Shown here piece by piece: positions 56,392 to 64,000 of a DNA stretch of 64,000 nucleotides (the first letter of the stretch is position 1; every line of letters starts with the position of its first letter). Source of the DNA: Sternotherus odoratus (lineage: Eukaryota > Chordata > Testudines > Kinosternidae). The translations under genes were made by a program, and so were the position numbers. The DNA is taken from NCBI GenBank assembly GCA_032164245.1, contig JAVMKO010000001.1:163733434-163797433 (forward strand), written 5' to 3'. The notes beneath the pieces are model-generated. The model was not told where the DNA came from. It worked only from the letters and a program-made list of their open reading frames with translations, and made no database searches.

Positions 56392-56650
56392 GTGGTCGCG
56401 GCTGGCAGCCCGCGGCAGAGCCGGCAGCCTCGCAGGCCGCCCACTGCCGCAGGAGCCAGAACCGGCAGCCCGCGACAGGGGGCCACGGCTGGGGCCAGCA
56501 GCCCACCCGCCTGTCCGCGGGATCGGGGCAGGAGCCTCGCCCCCCCCCCGCCCCCCCGGATAAACGTTCTGTATAGTGGAGAGTTTCACTATACATGATT
56601 TCCGCTTTTTGCGGTAATTGCAGAACGTAACCCTTGCATAAAACACGACA
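56392..56650. repeat. GC-rich repeat with a three-stem foldable segment
   Basis: 56395-56560 is about 75-80% GC with a repeated phrase (CGGCAGCCCGCGACAGGGGG, CTGGCAGCCCGCGGCAGAGC). 56564-56628 folds on paper as a three-way junction: outer arms ACGTTCTG/CAGAACGT (56564-56571, 56621-56628), hairpin TATAGTG/CACTATA (56572-56578, 56587-56593) and hairpin CCGC/GCGG (56602-56605, 56611-56614). It resembles a turtle dispersed repeat rather than a promoter island. Frames on both strands are compositional. Confidence 0.5.
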
Positions 56651-56938
56651 TGCCTACACATATCCCTTAAGATTACTCTAAAAGAAAGAGATTAATAGGT
56701 TGTTGTTTTTTCTTGTTGACTTTGTGAATTTGACAGAACTTTTGTGTAGTCACGGTCACTGCTCCCTTGTATAGTCAGGCTGGATCCAGATGCAGGACTG
56801 CAACCTTTTAGGCAGACAACTGTTCCCACACAGAGCCCCACTGATGTAAATGGGGCTCCACAAAGGCACAAAGGTCTGCACATACCTTGACCAGATTTGC
56901 AGGATGGGGCTTTAGCTGGATAGTTTCTCACTGGCTGA
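56651..56938. other. Short unresolved stretch
   Basis: Nothing supportable was seen. Confidence 0.45.
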
Positions 56939-57490
56939 AGAGACCCTTACTTACAGGCAGTCCCTCAACCTGAAGCAAATACTCACCAGCAACCACACAA
57001 CAAAAACACTAACCCAGGAACCTATCCTTGCAACAAAGCCCAATGCAAACTCTGTCCACATATTTATTCAAATGACACCATCATAGGACCTAATCACATC
57101 AGCCACACCATCAGGGCCTCATTCATCTGTACATCAACCAATGTGATATATGCCATCATGTGCCAGCAATGCCCCTCTGCTATGTACATTGGCCAAACCG
57201 GCCAGTCTCTACGCAAAAGAATGAATAGACACAAATCTGACATCAGGAACCATAACATTCAAAAACCAGTAAGAGAACACTTCAACCACCCTGGTCACTC
57301 AATAACAGACTTGAAGGTGACAATTTTACAACAACAACAACAAAAAAACTTAAAACAAAAAAAACCAAACTCCAACGAAGCTGCTGAACTGGAATTAATT
57401 TGCAAATTGGATACCATCAATGTAGGCTTGAATAGAGACTGGCAATTTCTCCATGTTAAGTATCCTCACACCTTCTCGTCAACTATCTGA
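56939..57490 (+). pseudogene. Penelope-like element, GIY-YIG endonuclease domain
   Basis: The best-preserved coding remnant in the window. From 56939 to 57490 one frame is open. The upper part gives TYPCNKAQCKLCPHIYSNDT, the cysteine-containing linker of PLEs. Counting from 57143 (a GTG codon, not a real start), VIYAIMCQQCPSAMYIG forms the GIY-YIG core, with a CxxC at residues 7-10 and YIG at 15-17. LRKRMNRH at 23-30 supplies the conserved Arg and His. PVREHFNHPGH at 42-52 is the PLE block, and AELELICKLDTINVGLNRDW at 81-100 holds the catalytic-type Glu and the GLN motif. The RT domain is absent (5' truncation). In the neighbouring frame LKQILTSNHTT near 56973 is the usual upstream PLE peptide, so a small indel near 57005 has shifted frame. 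A CAA expansion at 57330-57360 adds Gln and Lys residues. Confidence 0.88.
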
Positions 57491-57705
57491 TATAGGCCTT
57501 TTTTTCCTCCTGCTGATAATAGCTCATCTTAATTAAATAGCCTCTTAGCATTGGTATGGCAACTTCCACCTTTTCATGTTCTCTGTATATATCTTCCTAC
57601 TATATGATACATTCTATTCATCCGATGAAGTGGGCTGTAGCCTATGAACGCTGATGCTTAAATAAATGTGTTGGTCTCTAAGGTGCCACAAATACTCCTG
57701 TTCTT
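57491..57705 (+). mobile_element. Penelope-like element 3' UTR with hammerhead-like fold
   Basis: TGATATAGGCC, GCTGATAATAGCTCATCTTA, ATTCATCCGATGAAGTGGGC and TAAATAAATGTGTTGGTCTC end in GTGCCACAAATACTCCTGTT. 57622-57649 carries CCGATGAA, stem arms GTGGGC (57630-57635) and GCCTAT (57640-57645, pairing by G-U wobbles), then GAAC where GAAA is expected. Confidence 0.8.
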
Positions 57706-60700
57706 TTTAGAAAAAGACAGCACAAGAACAGGAAAACCTTTGATGAATGGCAAGCAGCAGTGGTGCATGTATTTCTTCCCTAAATATTTCCACCCCTTTT
57801 ACAGGTGGTCCTTAAATTAAATCAACTTATCCCCAAGGTCTCCATTCAGGAAAATTTAAGCCTTGCTTGATTTCAAGCAGACAAGCTATCCTCTTTAAGT
57901 CAAGGAGTTGCACCACTAACTTCAAATGGGACTACTTGTGTGTTTAATTGTAAGCACATACTGAAGTGTTTTGCTCAATCTGGATACCAGTCAGCAACAT
58001 CACTTCTTGCAGCACCTCCTTTGGACACCTCCCAAATACTGCCTAGTCTAGACTACGGACTGAGATCTAAGACACTGATCTCATCTGATAAGGATTGGCT
58101 GTTAGTTGCAAATTTATTTCCTACTCCTTTAGATTTCTTCCCCCCCCCCCCAATTGTTTAAACACTACTATTGGGGAGACCATTTTTTATTTAATTAAAT
58201 ATTAGTTTTCTTTGGCTGTATTCATGGCACTTAGCACATTGTGGGTGCTGTTGGAATCGATAACGAGTGGTCAAACAAAAGAAGACACTGACAGCCCCAA
58301 GTAGTTTACACTCTCAACCCTTTTACATTTGATTTCTGCAAACCTTCCAGTGAGCAAGCTTACTACCAGGAACATTTGTGAAATTAGGGCATTTTAGGCA
58401 AATGTTTTTCATGTGTATATTTTCCAAAACTCATAAATCCACATATTGACACTGGAACCCGATTCTAAGAATTATGCTCATCCAATCAGGAAAGTGAAGT
58501 GATCATTAGCTACATACATAGCTAACTGAAATTAACACAGCCCTGATAATGAATTCTCACAATGAAGTGCATGTGAACAATCTTCACTAAAGCATTCTTA
58601 AACATTTCACACAATTGTCAAAGACTACCTCAATTCAAGAAAACCAGAACCTGTTTGCAAACCACTTGTGAGCAGAAAGAGAGGCACATCCAGAAAATAA
58701 ATTAACAGCCCCATGAATTACTTAATCTTTGCTCTCTTTTATCCAAACGAAGATGGATTTCTTTTGGCTCTTTTATAGGGTCTGTCCTGGTAACTTAATT
58801 CTCTCATTTTTTCTTGTTTGGGTCTATTGCATTTTTCTTGCCTGTTATCTAATCCTAATGAATACTCTTTCCTTCCTGGATTATTCTCCTCCATCAAATT
58901 CCCTGCTAATTGTTGTCTTCTGTTCTGTGAAGTAATTTTCTGGATCCAAAGTATTATATATTCTTGGCTGGGTCACCTCATCCCCCTTCATTTGCAGTCT
59001 CAGTGCTCACACCTCCAGAACAAACTCTGTATAGCTCAACCCACACTATGGTTTAGCCATTCACCTTCTCCACACACACACACACCACCTACCTTGTATT
59101 TGCCTTTGCTGTTTCCATAAATTCCCTAGAACTCCCTGTTTGCTGTCTCCTCGTCACCTGTTTATGAATACTTGCATCAGATCCTTTATACCTGTTTACC
59201 TACTAACATGGCCAAATACTTATGCCCATTTGTGATGATACTTATCTGGACACAAATTGGGTACACACAGCTGTGTTCACTTATCTTTGGGGGAAAAAAA
59301 TCAGTCCCTAAACTAATTGCTCAAAGTCATATACCAGGTTGGATGTAAAGTTGAGCGTAGAATATAGGCTGTCTTACTTCCATGGCCCTGCTCTAAACTT
59401 TATCCCACATTGCCTCACACTGTATGAAAAGATATAGTATGTGTAGTAATAAGGCTAATTTCATGGCTATAAGAACACACTGCAATATTATTTTCTTCAA
59501 CAGAAAGATACACCTTTAATACCTGCAATTCCCTTTTCACATAACATTTGTTTGTCAAGATACAATCAAAATGACCAAACTACTGTAAAGAAACACTTTG
59601 CTAGAAAAGTGAAAGCACCATTTAAAAAAACCAATTGCAACACCACATATTATAGAGCATGCAAGGTACAACAACTCCATTAAAATGCTGTTCTTTCACA
59701 AGGAGCTGCATTATTCTTGGCCTTGCTCCTTAGTCATCTACCCCTGTGCAAAATGAGCATAAAATGCAGCCAGCTCAGAATGATTCCATTTTGTAGTTGA
59801 TTTGCACAGGAGTCAATGACTGCACCAGATATAGAACAGTGAACAATCAGGCCTCATGTGAAAATGACTGAATCTAATCAGTACAAAGACACTGGATTAG
59901 TAGATTGTAAAGCAACCACCAGCTGCTAGAAAAAGAGTCCAGAGCCATCTGATCAGACATCAGTGTAATTTTTCCAAATCCTAAATAATTTTAAAAAGTG
60001 ACAGATTGGAGACTAAAGTTCTCTGCTCTCAGAACCAGTACAGCATAGCTGGCAACAATGTAATCCATGCTGCTGTTTATATGAGCATCAACAGTGCTCA
60101 GGGAGGACTATCTCTCAGAGCAAAAGGGAGCTCTGTTTCCCATACCCAATCATTCCTTGGCTTCTGCTGAGAACTGGGTGGTATTTGCAGTGGTGGTTTT
60201 ATGAGGCCCTTTCTGGTGTTTTTTATTAAGGAAGAGAAAATTCTTCTTCTACTTAGCACAATGGTAGGGTAGGGAAAGACTTAATGTGTTCAAACACAGA
60301 ACCTATATTGATGTTCTCTTAGTCTAAAAGCATAGCTTTTAGGACAGAAATATTCTTTTGTTCTGGTAATAGAATTTTTATTACAGCTGTGAAACAAAGT
60401 TGCATACAGCAAAAATGAGCGGCTGTTGGCTTGACCACATCTCTAAATTGGTGACAAGCCAGTGTCCTAAAAATAAACACTGTAATTGCGGTTTTGGTTT
60501 CAGACCCATAGTGGAGCTAATGGTTGTGAGTCTTGTATAAAAGAGGGGAGGGAGAAAGAACTCCAAAAATATGAAAGAAACTTTCAAACTGTCAGAGTTT
60601 TGGTAAAATTACAATGGCTGGATAGAAATCATGACATAAATGCTTCTTTAGCATTAGAAACAAAGAGAGACTGTTGCCATTGGAACAGTTGCTCAGACTC

Positions 60701-60807
60701 ATCCAAAACCAATCAGAAGGCATACCCTGCATTTGAAGACCAGAAGAAAATTCCTATAGAGGGATTTTTTTGGATTAGTATTTCCAAAAGAGTGTGAGGT
60801 AATTGTT
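57706..60807. other. Long stretch without a recognised gene; minor repeats
   Basis: 57940-57990 has AATTGTAAGCACATACTGAA and GTGTTTTGCTCAATCTGGAT (AAGCAC family). A C-run lies at 58140-58151 and (CA)n at 59072-59087. 59700-59860 has a worn dispersed repeat (CTACCCCTGTGCAAAATGAG). Frames up to 103 codons have no domain. Confidence 0.45.
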
Positions 60808-60856
60808 CAGTAAAGTACTTAAACATGTTCTTAGGTGTTTTGCTGAATCAGAGCCT
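60808..60856. repeat. AAGCAC-family palindromic repeat, one end
   Basis: TCAGTAAAGTACTTAAACAT, then TAGGTGTTTTGCTGAATCAG. It is the clearest short copy of the family at 15248-15432. Confidence 0.5.
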
Positions 60857-61799
60857 TTGTGAATAGCTTTGTTTAAAACTATATTTTGTGTTGCAAAATC
60901 TATCAGTCATGATAATTAATCAATCAGTAATGATGATCACTCACTTATTTAAAAGTTTCCAGACTAAACTTACGAGGTGTTAGTAATAAACTCTGCTGTT
61001 GTCTGTAGAGGAGCATTTATTAAGTCTCTCAGCAGTTATATGTCTGGCTATATTATATTATCATTGACAAGTCTGTGTATGCTTACGATTGGCTCACAAT
61101 TAGGTCAGCTTCTGTACCAGAGACTCTCTCTGCTGGAGCATCCCAGGAAGCATTTAGGACACATGTGGGTTGTGGTGTGGCACCGACCTCAGAACTCTGT
61201 GGAAGAGAAGGGAAGCCATTTGGAATCAGGAATACAAGCTCCAGCTGCACCAAGAGTGGTCCCTGTAAAGAGTGAAGGGCCTGGGGAAAATTCTATTTAA
61301 GTCTTGTTCTGAATTAATATTAACTATATAAGCTAAGCATATGTCACTGAGAAATCCAGAATAAATTAAAGTGTTTATTTCCATTACACATTTCCCTTAA
61401 TTTTCCACTTTTCTTAAAATAAAAAATATCAAATCAATTTTGATCGGGGGCGGGGAAGAGCACTTATACTCACTCCCTTTCCCCACCCCCAAGAAACAGG
61501 GGCCTAGAGGATGGGTCAGAAAATAAAAAGGTGAGAGAAACTGTTTGGTTCCTCACCAAAAGAACATTTTTCATTTTGAAATTTCAGTAAAAAACCCCTC
61601 TTTTTTGGGGTCAAAATGGCATTTCCATGAGGGGAGGGGGAAGAGCAAGGTTTTGGGGAAAATATTCAGTCAGCCCCTCTCTATAGGGAATAATTTTCTG
61701 AATGAATGTGTTTGACCAATTTTGGGGGGGGACTCACTTTAATTTCAGATATTTATTATTTTATGGCATTAATTTAATGTTAATGGTGCTAATAAATTA
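60857..61799. other. Stretch without a recognised gene or repeat
   Basis: AT-rich, with overlapping 107- and 66-codon frames at 60977-61300 that show no domain. Confidence 0.45.
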
Positions 61800-61870
61800 A
61801 GGGCCGGACACTCCGATGGTATAAATAGGCACAACTCCATTGCATTCAATTAAACTATGTGAGTATCTGG
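61800..61870. repeat. Half of a palindromic dispersed repeat
   Basis: AGGGCCGGACACTCCGATGG, TATAAATAGGCACAACTCCA and TTGCATTCAATTAAACTATG match the left half of a familiar turtle palindromic repeat built round TTGACTTCAATGGAGC. Confidence 0.4.
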
Positions 61871-61904
61871 ATTAGAAAGTGTGCACTATTAAAGAATATG
61901 AGAG

Positions 61905-63218
61905 AGGCAACTGAACCTAATAAAACAGTAATAGTGGGTATCTCCAACTACACACATGTAATCTGATCTAGGGGAATACTGTTTTGAGAAGCAATTTCTC
62001 AACTCTAACCCTAGACCACAGAAAAGAAGGGGCTACTTAGTCTGAAGTAAGACAAAAAAGAGTTGGTTTGGGAAGAAACTGTAGCTAAGCCACTAACTAT
62101 CAATCATAAAGTTCCCCAGATTTAGGGAAGGAATCATACCCCAAAACTAGCACAGTGACAGTGAGCTTTAGAAAGTGTGGTGTTTTTCTTAAAAAAAGAG
62201 GAAGCTAAAGTCAAAAATGAGGAAATTAAAATCCTTAGACTCAGCATGGAGACTACTTAAATGTCCCACAACAGGGCCACAGAAGGTATACATACTCCTA
62301 AACTAAAAAGGAAGCAGTAAGAAGAAAAAAACCACTGCATGGTTAAATGGCAGAGTTCAAGAGATTGTTCAAACCAAACAGACATGCTTCAGAAAAAGGA
62401 AAGCTGACTCTAGGGAAGTTAAAAGAAGAGAGCATACATGAGGAAAGTAAAATGTAAAACAACTTAGAAGACCAACAAGGGATTATAAGAGCAAAAAGGC
62501 AAAGACAAAAAAACAAGCACCAGGAAATTTTTTAGATATATTAAAATTTTGAAACCTATGAGAAAACTAGTCTGCTTGACTACCAGTGCCTAAAAGGGAG
62601 CAACTAATGAAAATAAAGGTGTTGTAGAAATGGTTTGTTTACATATGTCTTCACTATGGAACTTGTTGGTGAGATACCACCCTGGACCAACTCTTTTCAG
62701 GTTGAAGACGGGGTACGATCAGAGATGGAGATGTCAGAAAAGAAGTTGTTTGGGGCAAACTGATAAATTAGAAAGCAATGTGTAAGAGGGCATATTTTAG
62801 AGGTCTGAAGAATAACAAAAAGATATAAAGAAGGCAACCAGATGCTCTTGTTTACCCTCAAATGCAAAACCCAGTAGATATGCAATGAAACAGAGAGATG
62901 TTAAAAACTGATCAAAGGAAATAATTTCCAACACAAGAGCATGCAGATACAAAATGCACAATTAACGTGTGGAACTCATTGACACAAGATAAAATGGAGG
63001 CCAGGAAGATTCTAAAAGGATCTTCTCATGGGATTAGGCTTTTATTGGGATAAAAAGAACTTTGGTTACTTTAGACTGTCTATTAGAGTGTGTATATCTA
63101 AATCTATAACAAGGCATAAAAAAATCACATACTTCACACATAAGTAGTGACTAACTGGTACACGATGGTGCACTAGATGATCCTCAAGTCTGATCCAGTG
63201 CAGCAATTCCTATGTCTT
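61905..63218 (+). mobile_element. Decayed CR1 LINE remnant, sense
   Basis: In order: AAACAGTAATAGTGGGTATC (distal endonuclease), CAGCATGGAGACTACTTAAA, TGGTTAAATGGCAGAGTTCA, GCATACATGAGGAAAGTAAA and AGGGATTATAAGAGCAAAAA (linker between endonuclease and RT), then a jump to AACGTGTGGAACTCATTGAC (3' coding end, near 62965) and TGCACTAGATGATCCTCAAG with CAGCAATTCCTATG (3' tail). The RT core between about 62600 and 62930 is deleted or unrecognisable. It is older and more diverged than the CR1 copies at 42-46 kb. Confidence 0.75.
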
Positions 63219-64000
63219 AAATCTTCTGAAAACCATTTGAGATTTTGGCACTATCAAATTTGAACCCAAACACTAATGCTGATTTGACCTTAAACCCAAA
63301 CATAAGCCTAATATGGACCTGAGCCAACTACCACCTTCTTAGTCCATCTTGAAGTATGGAAATTGACAAATTCTTTAAAAAAATTTCAAATAACAAGATA
63401 TGTTAGAAGCTTGATCAGAGAATGTTTACAGCCTTTTCTCTGAACTCACTTACAAATAAAGTAGGTTATATTCAAAGTTCTGGATTCAACCAGTGCTGAG
63501 TGCTCTACTCTGTAGAGCGACCAAATTCCAGTAAATGAGTTATCTGCTGTGTAAGTACTTAATGAGAATAAAACATGACCAGACAAGAAGCTGCAAACCA
63601 TGTTGATGAGGAGTGATAGGAGGATGAACCTTGGGACCCTTAAATTGCTTCCCCCTAACCACTGCATAAAATGTTGATAAGCAAAGCCCTAACAAATAAG
63701 TGTGGTAATCATTATTAGGGCTCTATTGATAGTATCTTTTAAAATAGAGTTATGTTGTGGAGCTTCTTGTTGTGCTCCGATATGCCTTTGTCTCTAGCTT
63801 GGATATTCATATCCAAGTACTTCATTTATACCTGTTACTATGTGATATCACACCGCCCTCCAGATCACTTAGCATTTCATAGCTTGAAGCACCACAGACA
63901 TCAGGTGGAAGAAACCACACTCAAATAGTACAGTGATGGGGCCTCCCTGTAAGTACCTAGAGAAATAAGATTAGAGATGGGATTTTATCTGGGTCATTAC
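63219..64000. other. Stretch without a recognised gene or repeat
   Basis: AT-rich DNA to the window end. The 73-codon minus frame at 63446-63667 has no domain. Confidence 0.5.

Noticed and set aside
56392..56560. CpG-island promoter
   Set aside because: Only about 170 bases long, with internally repeated phrases and microsatellite on one side. It fits a GC-rich dispersed repeat better.
1..64000. CRISPR arrays, operons or other prokaryotic systems
   Set aside because: No regularly spaced repeats with unique spacers, no ribosome binding sites with dense genes, and pervasive vertebrate retroelements.

Overview
The window looks like non-coding DNA from a hidden-necked (cryptodiran) turtle. No protein-coding gene, rRNA gene or tRNA gene could be supported. 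The organism call rests on repeat content: CR1 LINE remnants in both orientations, a tRNA-headed turtle SINE ending in a CR1-like tail (43603-43780), Penelope-like elements (PLEs) with GIY-YIG endonuclease, two MIR-type SINEs, and many short inverted-repeat DNA elements of kinds common in turtles and crocodilians. All family names come from recognition by eye, not from a database search.

Layout. 1-8.7 kb is mostly old unresolved DNA with a SINE/CR1 tail at the left edge. 8.8-10.25 kb is a PLE fragment pair cut by inverted-repeat elements. 12.4-14.1 kb has a MIR and an LTR-like repeat. 16.1-24 kb is the densest block: three long antisense CR1 remnants, a sense CR1 fragment, and a CR1 tail and a 5S-rRNA-headed SINE nested inside the third antisense CR1. 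24.3-25.6 kb holds a PLE-derived long hairpin, a (TC)n tract and a small element with perfect terminal inverted repeats. 30-39.5 kb is rich in non-autonomous DNA transposons, including a hAT-like element with a perfect 8-bp target duplication (30867-31372) and a nested pair (37827-38640 around 38043-38161). 42-49.3 kb has three sense CR1 3' ends, the turtle SINE and a truncated GC-rich repeat. 49.6-57.7 kb has PLE pieces, a second and older 5S-related SINE, a MIR, a second LTR-like repeat, a GC-rich block with a three-stem foldable sequence, and the best-preserved PLE reading frame. 61.9-63.2 kb is a decayed sense CR1.

Nothing here forms a pathway or operon. The readable coding matter is retroelement debris: CR1 endonuclease and reverse-transcriptase fragments, and PLE GIY-YIG endonuclease. 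The most interesting items are the 5S-headed SINE with a 16-bp target duplication and an unidentified tail, the hammerhead-like folds in three PLE ends (one inside a 56-bp-arm hairpin), the head-to-head CR1 fragments that both carry the RT FADD region, and several 65-70 bp palindromic elements. Two AT-rich stretches without recognised repeats (18150-18420 and 55885-56060) are only speculative candidates for conserved regulatory DNA.
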